A stretch of DNA of 64,000 nucleotides. Source: Pseudomonas putida S13.1.2. Its GTDB lineage: Bacteria; Pseudomonadota; Gammaproteobacteria; Pseudomonadales; Pseudomonadaceae. The stretch's first letter is position 1. Every line of letters starts with the position of its first letter. This document shows, one piece after another, positions 18,453-26,608 of this stretch. Under the pieces are notes generated by a model, which made no database searches, had not been told where the DNA came from, and was given only the letters and a program-made list of their open reading frames with translations. The DNA lies in the NCBI RefSeq assembly GCF_000498395.2, contig NZ_CP010979.1, positions 5,552,501-5,616,500 on the forward strand, read 5' to 3'. The translations under genes and the position numbers were made by a program.

Positions 18453-18650
18453 GTCGCTGCCAAATCAGTGACCGGCTTTGACAGGCCGCTTAGGTCAAAC
18501 CGCATCGCTTTGCCTTTATGGCAGCTGTGCATGGGGCACTTCGTGTGCGCCGGGTTTTGGTTTGCCTACCGGTCTGTCAACCCATGTACAGCTGCCACCC
18601 TCTTGTTTGACAGCAGGTGTGTAGTGGCCTTTATCACTAGGTGAACCATG
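18453..18650 (+). ncRNA. Structured leader RNA upstream of the DUF6124-like gene
   Basis: A ~198-nt non-coding stretch with a series of strong stems. Stem 1: GTCGCTG/CAGTGAC (18453-18472). Stem 2: TTTGAC/GTCAAA flanked by GG/CC (18473-18502). Stem 3: a 17-bp stem with one G-U pair, TGGCAGCTGTGCATGGG (18519-18535) with CCCATGTACAGCTGCCA (18581-18597), enclosing smaller hairpins (GCAC/GTGC, CCGG/CCGG). Finally TCAC-TAG-GTGA (18634-18644) pairs the AGGTGA ribosome-binding site. This looks like a cis-acting riboregulator. I do not recognise it as a named Rfam family; ligand or partner unknown. Confidence 0.6.
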
Positions 18651-18893
18651 ATGCTGAAGATAGTCCCCGATCCACCCCTTAACGCCCATTCCCTTGAAGA
18701 CACCCTGATCCAGGCCACGGATCACGCGCTGTGTGCCGCAACCGTGGTGCACCACGCCATGCAGCTGCAGCCCAGGTCGCCGGCTTCGATCCTGATGATG
18801 ACCACGATGCATGAACTGGAGGCGCTGCGGGCTTTGCTTGAGTCTGCATTGGTTCAGGTGCAGATGCCCGCTGAGGCCAGGCCTGTGCATTGA
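18651..18893 (+). CDS. Small DUF6124-like protein of unknown function
   Basis: An 80-residue acidic, probably helical protein (LKIVPDPP start, then LEDTLIQATDHALCA and SPASILMMTTMHELEALRALLESAL). I recognise the MLKIVPDPP opening from small Pseudomonas proteins found next to DUF3077 genes; the DUF6124 assignment is tentative. Two ATGs are adjacent (18648, 18651); the second is better spaced from AGGTGA. No signal peptide or membrane segment. It is the first gene after the structured leader, and is separated by a REP pair from the DUF3077 gene; a gutted copy lies at 17759. Confidence 0.65.
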   Translation: MLKIVPDPPLNAHSLEDTLIQATDHALCAATVVHHAMQLQPRSPASILMMTTMHELEALRALLESALVQVQMPAEARPVH

Positions 18894-18914
18894 GGCTGCG
18901 TAATGTGTTGCCTG

Positions 18915-19016
18915 GGCTGGCCTCTTCGCGGGTAAACCCGCTCCCACAGGTACTGTGCAAGCCTTGGGGCTTGTGATGAACCTGTGGGAGCGGGTTCACC
19001 CGCGAAAGGGCCAGGC
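18915..19016. repeat. Inverted pair of REP elements (right module copy)
   Basis: Head-to-head REPs (GGCCTCTTCGCGGGTAAACC ... complement) between the DUF6124-like and DUF3077 genes. Confidence 0.9.
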
Positions 19017-19048
19017 CAGGCAGTCGAGAATTATCAGGGGATTGAACA

Positions 19049-19312
19049 ATGACAACAGAAGACACCCAGTTCACCGTCGGCAAGACCACGTTCTACCAGG
19101 GCGAGAATGGCACACATCCACTGTTTCGCATCGAGCCGGGTATCCCGTGCAGGGATGCCCGAGAGCAGTCTTCGGAGTTGATGGGCTATGTGCGCGAACT
19201 GACCATTACCGGGTTGATGGATGAGAAACCGATGATGCTCTGGGCTGCGCATTATTTGAGTGCGATGGCCAAGGCACTGATGGATGATGCTGAGTTGGGG
19301 ATGAAGCAGTGA
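19049..19312 (+). CDS. DUF3077 family protein
   Basis: An 87-residue protein with the DUF3077 pattern: a THPLF-type segment (NGTHPLFRIEPGIPC), then a helical region ending MLWAAHYLSAMAKALMDD. The family is restricted largely to pseudomonads, has no assigned function and commonly occurs in several copies per genome. Start ATG 19049 follows CAGGGGATTGAAC. No membrane segment or catalytic motif is apparent. A remnant of a second copy with the same flanks is at 17945; the collapsed inverted-repeat element at 19367 follows and may end the transcript. Confidence 0.8.
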   Translation: MTTEDTQFTVGKTTFYQGENGTHPLFRIEPGIPCRDAREQSSELMGYVRELTITGLMDEKPMMLWAAHYLSAMAKALMDDAELGMKQ

Positions 19313-19366
19313 GGGCCTGGCTTCAGGCTGCATGAAGGCCCCAATGTATTCGCCGCAGCAGTTTCA

Positions 19367-19416
19367 GCGCCTGTGAGATCGAGCGCCGCGCGGGCGGCGC
19401 TCGATCTCACAGGCGC
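19367..19416. repeat. Collapsed copy 3 of the inverted-repeat element (perfect palindrome)
   Basis: A perfect 23-bp inverted repeat (GCGCCTGTGAGATCGAGCGC + CGC and its complement) with a 4-nt spacer. The arms are the outer ends of the 272-bp elements at 17468 and 18018; the inner arms and core are missing. Followed by CAAAAAATG, so it might also act as a hairpin terminator for the DUF3077 transcript. Confidence 0.8.
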
Positions 19417-19474
19417 AAAAAATGTTGTGGCGAGCGCCTACCAGCCAAAACCCAATCTCAAGCCGATCACCCAT

Positions 19475-19503
19475 AAAAAAGGGAGAGCCAAAGCTCTCCC
19501 TTT
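19475..19503. terminator. Bidirectional terminator of putA (and the DUF3077 unit)
   Basis: AAAAAA-GGGAGAGC-CAAA-GCTCTCCC-TTT: an 8-bp perfect GC-rich stem with an A run on one side and T run on the other, located between the convergent DUF3077 and putA genes. It fits a terminator best in the putA (minus) direction. Confidence 0.85.
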
Positions 19504-19523
19504 CCTTTCAACAACCCTCAGCC

Positions 19524-22500
19524 TCAGCCAATGGTCATCAAGCTGGCATTCCCCCCCGCCGCCGCAGTGTTCACACTCACCGCCCGCTCGATCACCAGGC
19601 GCTCCAGCGCAATCTGGTGATCCCCGCTGGACAGCCCGTGTACACCGACGATCGCACCAGCACGCTTGGCCACCTGCTGGCACACGCTGCGCAGTTGGTC
19701 CGAATCGCCGTGGTGAATCACGGCGTCGAACGCCACTTCATCCTTGTTCCAGTCCGCCACCAGCTTGACCTTGGCCTGCAGCTCACGCGGCAGGCGGGCA
19801 CGCAGGGCTTTGCCAGGCTCGCTGTCTGCCCACACCGCCGAGCTGCCGACGGCCAGTACGGCGGCCAACTGCGCCAGCAGGTCAGCCTCGTTGTCGGCCA
19901 GGCACAGCACGTGCTCGCGTGGCAGGATGGTGTAGCTGTTGCGCTCGCCGGTCGGGCCTGGCAGCAGGCGGGCGATGCCGCTCTGCGACTGGCTGGCGAA
20001 CTGGTCGCACAGCGCAGCCAGGTCGGCCAGCTGGTTGCTCTGGGCCCAGGCCTTCAGGCCGTGCAGCGGCTTGACCAGCTGTTCGTGCAGGGTACGGTCT
20101 GGCTTGCCTTCGCCATCCTGCTGCTGGAAGTGGCGACCAATCGCGTCGGCCGGGCGGGTCGACAGCAGGCGGTACAGGTACAGCGGGCCGCCGGCTTTCG
20201 GGCCGGTGCCAGACAGGCCTTCACCACCGAACGGCTGCACGCCCACCACTGCACCGACGATGTTGCGGTTGACGTACATGTTGCCAGCGTTGGCGTTTTC
20301 CACCACCTTGGCGATGGTCTCGTCGATGCGGGTGTGCACGCCGAGGGTCAGGCCGTAGCCGGAGTTGTTGATCTGCTCGATCAGTTGATCCAGGTTGCGG
20401 CGGTTATAACGCACCACGTGCAGCACCGGGCCGAAGATTTCACGCTTCAGCTCGTCGAAGCTGTCCAGTTCAATCAGGGTTGGCATCACGAAGGTGCCAC
20501 GCTTGACCTCGGCAGCATCGGCAATGGCCACTTGATAGACCGCGCGGCCTTTCTCACGCATGCCCTGGATGTGCTTCTCGATGCCGGCCTTGGCTTCGGC
20601 GTCGATCACCGGGCCAATGTCCACGGCCAGGCGGTCCGGGCAACCCAGGCGGCTTTCGGCCATGGCGCCCTTGAGCATTTCGATCACGCGGTCGGCGGAG
20701 TCTTCCTGCAGGCACAGCACGCGCAGGGCCGAGCAACGCTGGCCGGCACTGTCGAAGGCCGAGGACACCACGTCGATCACCACCTGCTCGGTCAGTGCTG
20801 AGGAGTCGACGATCATCGCGTTCTGGCCGCCGGTTTCGGCGATCAGCGGGATCGGACGGCCCTGGTTGTCCAGGCGGCCGGCGACGTTGCGCTGCAGCAG
20901 GCGGGCAACCTCGGTGGAACCGGTGAACATCACACCTTTGACGCGTTCGTCACCGACCAGGCCGGCACCGACGGTTTCGCCACGGCCTGGCAGCAGTTGC
21001 AGCACGCCCTCTGGGATGCCGGCTTCCAGCAGCAGGCGCACGGCCTGGGCAGCGATCAGCGGGGTTTGCTCGGCAGGCTTGGCCAGCACCGGGTTGCCGG
21101 CGGCAAGGGCTGCGGCCACCTGGCCGGTGAAGATCGCCAGCGGGAAGTTCCATGGGCTGATGCACACCACTGGGCCCAGCGGGCGGTGGGCATCGTTGGT
21201 GAAGTCGTTGCGTGCCTGCACGGCGTAGTAGCGCAGGAAGTCCACGGCTTCACGCACTTCGGCGATGGCGTTGGCGAAGGTCTTGCCGGCTTCGCGGATC
21301 AGCAGGCCCATCAACGGCTGGATTTCGGCCTCCATGAGATCGGCGGTGCGTTCCAGAATGGCAGCACGCTCGGCGGGCGGGGTGGCCTGCCAGATCGGCG
21401 CGGCGTTCAGGGCGCACTGGATGGCGTTGTCCACGTCGGCAACGGTGGCTTCCTGCACATGGCCGACCACGTCGCGATGATCCGCCGGGTTCAGTACCGG
21501 CGCGGCAGCGCTTTCACTGGCGGCGCAGGCCAGCAGCGGGGTGGCTTTCCAGTCGTTGTGAGCGGTGGCCAGCATGGCGCAGGACAGCGACGCCAGGCGG
21601 TGTTCGTTGGCCATGTCGATGCCGGCCGAGTTGGCCCGCTCAGTGCCATACAGGTCGCGCGGCAGCGGGATGCGCGGGTGTGGCAGGCCGATATTGCCTT
21701 CCTGGGTGCCCATGCGTTCGATGCTGGCGACCGGGTCGGCAACCAGTTCCTGGATGGAAATCGAGTGGTCGGCGATGCGGTTGACGAACGAGGTGTTGGC
21801 GCCGTTTTCCAGCAGGCGACGCACCAGGTAGGCCAGCAGCGTTTCGTGGGTGCCGACCGGTGCATAGACGCGGCACGGGCGGTTCAGCTTGCCATCGGCA
21901 ATCTTGCCGACCACCTGCTCGTACAGCGGCTCGCCCATGCCGTGCAGGCACTGGAACTCGTACTGGCCCGGGTAATAGTTCTGCCCCGCAATGTGGTAGA
22001 TGGCCGACAGCGTGTGGGCGTTATGGGTGGCGAACTGCGGGTAGATGGCTTCTGGCACGGCCAGCAGCTTGCGGGCGCAGGCCACGTAGGACACGTCGGT
22101 GTACACCTTGCGGGTGTAGACCGGGTAGCCTTCCAGGCCCTCGACCTGGGCGCGCTTGATCTCGCTGTCCCAGTAGGCGCCTTTTACCAGGCGGATCATC
22201 AGGCGGTGGCGGCTGCGCTTGGCCAGGTCGATGACGTAGTCGATCACGTACGGGCAGCGCTTCTGGTAGGCCTGGATAACAAAACCAATACCGTTCCAGC
22301 CCGCCAGCGACGGCTCGAAGCACAGGCGCTCGAGCAAATCGAGCGACAGCTCCAGGCGGTCGGCTTCTTCGGCGTCGATGTTCAGGCCGATGTCGTATTG
22401 CTTGGCCAGCAGGGTCAGTGACAACAGGCGCGGGTACAGCTCTTCCATAACGCGCTCGTACTGGGCGCGGCTGTAACGCGGGTGCAGCGCCGACAGCTTG

Positions 22501-23477
22501 ATCGAGATGCCCGGGCCTTCATAGATGCCGCGGCCATGGGAGGCCTTGCCGATCGAGTGGATGGCCTGCTCGTAGGACGCCAGGTACTTCTGCGCGTCGT
22601 GCTCGGTAAGCGCGGCTTCGCCGAGCATGTCGTAGGAATAGCGGAAGCCCTTGGCCTCGAAGCGGCTGGCATTGGCCAGGGCTTCGGCGATGGTCTCGCC
22701 GGTGACGAACTGCTCGCCCATCAGGCGCATGGCCATGTCGACACCCTTGCGGATCATCGGCTCGCCGCTCTTGCCGATGATGCGGGTGAGCGAGGAGGTG
22801 AGGCCGGACTCGTTGTGGGTGCTGACCAGCTTGCCGGTCAGCAGCAGGCCCCAGGTGGCGGCGTTGACGAACAGCGACGGGCTGTTGCCCAGGTGCGGCT
22901 GCCAGTTGCCGGTGCTGATCTTGTCGCGGATCAGCGCGTCACGGGTGCCCTTGTCGGGGATACGCAGCAGGGCTTCGGCCAGGCACATCAGCGCCACGCC
23001 TTCCTGAGACGACAGCGAGAACTCCTGCAGCAGGCCCTGGACGATGCCGGCACGGCCGCCAGCGCTCTTCTGGTTGCGTAGTTTTTCGGCGATGCCGGCG
23101 GCCAGCTTGTTGGTGGCTTCGGCCAGTGGTGCGCTCAGGCGTGCCTGCTCCAGCAGCATCGGCACCACTTCCTGCTCGGGGCGGCGGTAGGCGGCGGTGA
23201 TCGCCGAGCGTAGTACCGACTGTGGCAGGATGCTTTCGGCAAATTCGAGGAAGCACTGGTGGCTGTGGTCGGCCTGAACATCACCGGCATCATCAGCCAG
23301 GCTGGTGGCGTGGCCGTTGAGTTCGGTCAGGGTGGCACCACCCTCGAGCTTCTCCAGGTAGTTGAAGATCGCCTGCTTGATCAACCAGTGCGGCGTGCGG
23401 TCAATCGACTGCGCAGCTGCCTTGAGTCGCTCACGGGTCGGGTCATCGAGTTTGACCCCAAGGGTGGTCGTCGCCAT
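19524..23477 (-). CDS. putA: Trifunctional PutA: proline dehydrogenase, P5C dehydrogenase and put repressor
   Basis: Oxidises proline to glutamate in two steps on one polypeptide, at the membrane when reduced. Of the 1317 residues, 1-47 are a ribbon-helix-helix DNA-binding domain (TTTLGVKLDDPTRERLKAAA), ~260-560 the FAD-dependent proline dehydrogenase barrel (IRLVKGAYWDSEIKRAQVEG), ~650-1110 the aldehyde dehydrogenase with GPVVCISPWNFPLAIFTGQ, Glu in AETGGQNAMIV and catalytic Cys in SAGQRCSALRV (~915), and a C-terminal domain follows. The RHH domain lets PutA repress the divergent put promoters when proline is absent, consistent with the box array in the gap to putP. Confidence 0.98.
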   Translation of the reverse strand: MATTTLGVKLDDPTRERLKAAAQSIDRTPHWLIKQAIFNYLEKLEGGATLTELNGHATSLADDAGDVQADHSHQCFLEFAESILPQSVLRSAITAAYRRPEQEVVPMLLEQARLSAPLAEATNKLAAGIAEKLRNQKSAGGRAGIVQGLLQEFSLSSQEGVALMCLAEALLRIPDKGTRDALIRDKISTGNWQPHLGNSPSLFVNAATWGLLLTGKLVSTHNESGLTSSLTRIIGKSGEPMIRKGVDMAMRLMGEQFVTGETIAEALANASRFEAKGFRYSYDMLGEAALTEHDAQKYLASYEQAIHSIGKASHGRGIYEGPGISIKLSALHPRYSRAQYERVMEELYPRLLSLTLLAKQYDIGLNIDAEEADRLELSLDLLERLCFEPSLAGWNGIGFVIQAYQKRCPYVIDYVIDLAKRSRHRLMIRLVKGAYWDSEIKRAQVEGLEGYPVYTRKVYTDVSYVACARKLLAVPEAIYPQFATHNAHTLSAIYHIAGQNYYPGQYEFQCLHGMGEPLYEQVVGKIADGKLNRPCRVYAPVGTHETLLAYLVRRLLENGANTSFVNRIADHSISIQELVADPVASIERMGTQEGNIGLPHPRIPLPRDLYGTERANSAGIDMANEHRLASLSCAMLATAHNDWKATPLLACAASESAAAPVLNPADHRDVVGHVQEATVADVDNAIQCALNAAPIWQATPPAERAAILERTADLMEAEIQPLMGLLIREAGKTFANAIAEVREAVDFLRYYAVQARNDFTNDAHRPLGPVVCISPWNFPLAIFTGQVAAALAAGNPVLAKPAEQTPLIAAQAVRLLLEAGIPEGVLQLLPGRGETVGAGLVGDERVKGVMFTGSTEVARLLQRNVAGRLDNQGRPIPLIAETGGQNAMIVDSSALTEQVVIDVVSSAFDSAGQRCSALRVLCLQEDSADRVIEMLKGAMAESRLGCPDRLAVDIGPVIDAEAKAGIEKHIQGMREKGRAVYQVAIADAAEVKRGTFVMPTLIELDSFDELKREIFGPVLHVVRYNRRNLDQLIEQINNSGYGLTLGVHTRIDETIAKVVENANAGNMYVNRNIVGAVVGVQPFGGEGLSGTGPKAGGPLYLYRLLSTRPADAIGRHFQQQDGEGKPDRTLHEQLVKPLHGLKAWAQSNQLADLAALCDQFASQSQSGIARLLPGPTGERNSYTILPREHVLCLADNEADLLAQLAAVLAVGSSAVWADSEPGKALRARLPRELQAKVKLVADWNKDEVAFDAVIHHGDSDQLRSVCQQVAKRAGAIVGVHGLSSGDHQIALERLVIERAVSVNTAAAGGNASLMTIG

Positions 23478-23544
23478 TTCTTATCCTCGTTATTGCCACG
23501 GCTGTGGCCTAAGCTGGCGCCAAGAGTAGCTGTAGGACAATTCG

Positions 23545-23783
23545 GGTGCAACCAGGTGCAACCCGAATTTTTTGTGTAAAAGGTGCAACTCGTCTGACAG
23601 ACATTTCCACACCCTGAAACGGGGCGTTTCCGGTTCGTTTTGATCTGAAAAACCGGCGTGATGCGCCAAAAAGGAGCAAAAAAGCGGCTTTTACAAAAAA
23701 TGCTCAAGCAGGTGCAACTTGCAATTGAAAAATGGTTGCACCTGCTTCGCGTTGTTGCATAGGATTCGCCGCCTGGGTGCAAC
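23545..23783. promoter_or_regulatory. putA-putP control region with seven PutA boxes
   Basis: The 357-bp gap between putA and putP holds seven copies of TGCAAC or its complement GTTGCA, the recognition core of PutA operators: 23547, 23557, 23584, 23713, 23735 (reverse), 23754 (reverse) and 23778. Five are extended to GGTGCAAC. 23706-23718 and 23735-23747 form a 13-bp inverted repeat (AAGCAGGTGCAAC) with a 16-nt spacer. Divergent put promoters under PutA control are established in P. putida; the site map here is my reading. Confidence 0.8.
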
Positions 23784-23834
23784 CGCCATTGCTGCGGGTG
23801 TACATGAGATAAAAACAAACGCCAGGGCACACGC

Positions 23835-25313
23835 ATGGGCAATCCAATCACGATCACCTTTGTGATCTACATCGCGGCAATGGTGCTGATCGGCTTCGCG
23901 GCCTATCGCGCCACCAACAACCTTTCCGACTACATCCTCGGCGGTCGCAGCCTGGGTAGCGTGGTCACCGCGCTCTCCGCCGGTGCTTCCGACATGAGCG
24001 GCTGGTTGCTGATGGGCCTGCCGGGCGCCATCTACTTTTCCGGCCTTTCCGAAGCCTGGATCGCCATCGGCCTGACCGTCGGCGCCTACCTGAACTGGCT
24101 GTTCGTGGCTGGCCGTCTGCGGGTGCAAACCGAGCACAACGGTGACGCGCTGACCCTGCCGGACTACTTCGCCAGCCGCTTCGAAGACAAGAGCGGCATG
24201 CTGCGGATCATCTCGGCCATCGTCATCCTGGTGTTCTTCACCATCTACTGTGCTTCTGGCATCGTCGCAGGTGCCCGCCTGTTCGAAAGCACCTTCGGCA
24301 TGTCTTACGAGACTGCGCTGTGGGCTGGCGCTGCGGCCACCATCGCCTACACCTTCGTGGGTGGTTTCCTGGCGGTGAGCTGGACCGACACTGTGCAAGC
24401 CACGCTGATGATCTTTGCGCTCATTCTTACTCCGGTAATCGTGCTGATCTCCACCGGTGGCCTCGATCAGACCTTCGCCGCCATCGAAACGGTGAACCCG
24501 GCCAACTTCGACATGCTCAAGGGTGCAACCTTTGTCGGCATCATCTCGCTGATGGGTTGGGGGCTGGGCTACTTCGGCCAGCCGCACATCCTGGCGCGCT
24601 TCATGGCCGCCGATTCGGTGAAGTCGATTGCCAATGCCCGCCGCATCTCCATGACCTGGATGATCCTGTGCCTGGCCGGTACCTGCGCCGTGGGCTTCTT
24701 CGGCATCGCCTACTTCTCGGCAAACCCTGACCTGGCAGGCCCGGTCACCGAGAACCATGAGCGTGTCTTCATCGAGCTGGCCAAGATCCTGTTCAACCCA
24801 TGGATCGCCGGCGTGCTGCTATCGGCCATTCTGGCGGCGGTGATGAGCACCCTGAGCTGCCAGCTGCTGGTGTGCTCCAGTGCATTGACCGAAGACTTCT
24901 ACAAGGCCTTCCTGCGCAAGAACGCTTCGCAGGTCGAGCTGGTGTGGGTCGGTCGCCTGATGGTGCTGGCCGTGGCACTGATTGCCATCGCCATGGCTGC
25001 CAACCCGGAAAACCGCGTGCTGGGCCTGGTGGCCTATGCCTGGGCCGGCTTCGGCGCCGCCTTCGGCCCGGTGGTGCTGATTTCGGTGCTGTGGAAAGGC
25101 ATGACCCGTAACGGCGCGCTGGCCGGTATCGTGGTCGGTGCACTGACCGTGATCCTGTGGAAGCAGATCGATACCTGGGGCCTGTACGAAATCATCCCAG
25201 GCTTCCTGCTGGCGAGCATCGCCATCGTTCTGGTGAGCAAGCTGGGCAGCCCGTCGCAAGCGATGGTGCAGCGCTTCGAGACTGCAGACGCGGCGTATCA
25301 CGCTGACAAGTAA
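23835..25313 (+). CDS. putP: Sodium/proline symporter PutP
   Basis: Imports proline with Na+ across the inner membrane (sodium:solute symporter family). The 492-residue protein has about 13 hydrophobic helices; family signatures are SDYILGGRSLGSVVTALSAG and ASDMSGWLLMGLPGAIY near the N-terminus and GWGLGYFGQPHILARFMA in the middle. Length equals that of characterised PutP proteins. Start ATG 23835 has a weak AGGGCA site. It diverges from putA across the operator array, so uptake and catabolism are induced together. Confidence 0.97.
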   Translation: MGNPITITFVIYIAAMVLIGFAAYRATNNLSDYILGGRSLGSVVTALSAGASDMSGWLLMGLPGAIYFSGLSEAWIAIGLTVGAYLNWLFVAGRLRVQTEHNGDALTLPDYFASRFEDKSGMLRIISAIVILVFFTIYCASGIVAGARLFESTFGMSYETALWAGAAATIAYTFVGGFLAVSWTDTVQATLMIFALILTPVIVLISTGGLDQTFAAIETVNPANFDMLKGATFVGIISLMGWGLGYFGQPHILARFMAADSVKSIANARRISMTWMILCLAGTCAVGFFGIAYFSANPDLAGPVTENHERVFIELAKILFNPWIAGVLLSAILAAVMSTLSCQLLVCSSALTEDFYKAFLRKNASQVELVWVGRLMVLAVALIAIAMAANPENRVLGLVAYAWAGFGAAFGPVVLISVLWKGMTRNGALAGIVVGALTVILWKQIDTWGLYEIIPGFLLASIAIVLVSKLGSPSQAMVQRFETADAAYHADK

Positions 25314-25332
25314 TAGCCGTTGAGTCCGCGTT

Positions 25333-25426
25333 GCCTGCTTCGCGGGCTTGCCCGCTCCCACAGGTACTGCGCAGGGTTTGAGAACTGTGCAGGCCCTGTG
25401 GGAGTGGGTTTACCCGCCAAGCAGGC
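25333..25426. repeat. Inverted pair of REP elements
   Basis: GCCTGCTTCGCGGGCTTGCC ... and complement, between putP and rlmJ. Confidence 0.88.
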
Positions 25427-25498
25427 GACGCCGATCAGCAGCCAGGCCTGACTCCGCCTGCAAGGCAAGGTAAACTTGCCACCCCCGCAGGAGTTGCC

Positions 25499-26335
25499 AT
25501 GAACTATCGTCACGCCTTCCACGCCGGCAACCACGCCGACGTCCTCAAACACATCGTGCTGACCCGCCTCATCGCCTTGATGTCGCGCAAGGAGCAGCCG
25601 TTCGCCTACATCGATACCCACGCAGGGCTCGGCCTGTACGACCTGCAAGGCGACCAGGCAACCCGTACCGGCGAGTACCTGGAAGGCGTCGCCCGCCTGT
25701 GGGGCCGCGATGATGTGCCGGCCATGGCTGCCGATTACCTGCGTGTCATCAAGCGCCTGAACGCCGACGGCGAGCTGCGTTACTACCCCGGTTCGCCCGA
25801 GCTGGCGCGCCGCCTGATGCGCCAGCAAGATCGCGCCCTGCTCAACGAAAAGCACCCCGAAGACGGGCCGCTGCTCAAAGAGAACATGAAAAAAGACCCG
25901 CGTGTGGTCGTGCACCTGGGCGAAGGCTGGCATGTGCCCAGGGCCCTGCTGCCGGTGCAGGAAAAGCGCGCAATCATGCTGATCGACCCGCCGTTCGAGC
26001 AGGCCGATGAGCTCAAGCGCTGCACCAATTCCATGAAAGAGGCCATCAGTCGCATGCGCCAGACTGTCGCGGCTATCTGGTACCCGATCAAGGACCAGCG
26101 CTCGCTCACGCGCTACTACCAGGACCTGACCAGCACCGGCGCGCCGAAACTGCTGCGGGTCGAGCTGTATGTGCACCACCAGGACAGCCCGCAGGGCCTC
26201 AATGGTTCGGGCCTGGCCATCGCCAACCCGCCGTGGGGCCTGGAAGAAGAGCTCAAGGAGCTGCTGCCGTGGCTGGCCAAGGAGCTGGCCCAGACGGACG
26301 GTAGCTACCGCATGGATTGGCTGATCGCCGAATAA
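25499..26335 (+). CDS. rlmJ: 23S rRNA (adenine(2030)-N6)-methyltransferase RlmJ
   Basis: Methylates A2030 of 23S rRNA with SAM. The 278-residue protein shows the RlmJ signature start MNYRHAFHAGNHADVLKH, the SAM-binding YIDTHAGLGLYDL, and the catalytic IDPPFE (a DPPF/Y motif of N6-adenine methyltransferases). Length fits the E. coli enzyme (280). CAGGAG lies 5 nt before the ATG. Single-gene unit bounded by REP pairs. Confidence 0.96.
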   Translation: MNYRHAFHAGNHADVLKHIVLTRLIALMSRKEQPFAYIDTHAGLGLYDLQGDQATRTGEYLEGVARLWGRDDVPAMAADYLRVIKRLNADGELRYYPGSPELARRLMRQQDRALLNEKHPEDGPLLKENMKKDPRVVVHLGEGWHVPRALLPVQEKRAIMLIDPPFEQADELKRCTNSMKEAISRMRQTVAAIWYPIKDQRSLTRYYQDLTSTGAPKLLRVELYVHHQDSPQGLNGSGLAIANPPWGLEEELKELLPWLAKELAQTDGSYRMDWLIAE

Positions 26336-26350
26336 TATTGCTTGCCTGTA

Positions 26351-26506
26351 CTGGCCTCATCGCCGGCAAGCCAGCTCCCACAAGTACCGAATCTCCCTTG
26401 AGGCAGCGTTGGTCCTGTGGGAGCCAGCTCCCACAAGTACTGCATCTGCCTTGAGGGCAGCGGTGTTCCTGTGGGAGCTGGCTCGCCGGCGATGAGGCCA
26501 GTACAG
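26351..26506. repeat. REP cluster with a fused middle copy
   Basis: Inverted REP pair (GGCCTCATCGCCGGCAAGCC ... complement) with an extra truncated copy between them where two ends are fused (CTGTGGGAGCCAGCTCCCAC), a self-complementary junction. Confidence 0.88.
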
Positions 26507-26608
26507 GTTGCCGCGTTGCGCGCATGTTTGCGTTATAATCCCGCCCTTTAGCCGCCACCCGCCCAAGAGGCCGCTGGCGCATTTTTACCGAATGAAGAGG
26601 CTAATCCC

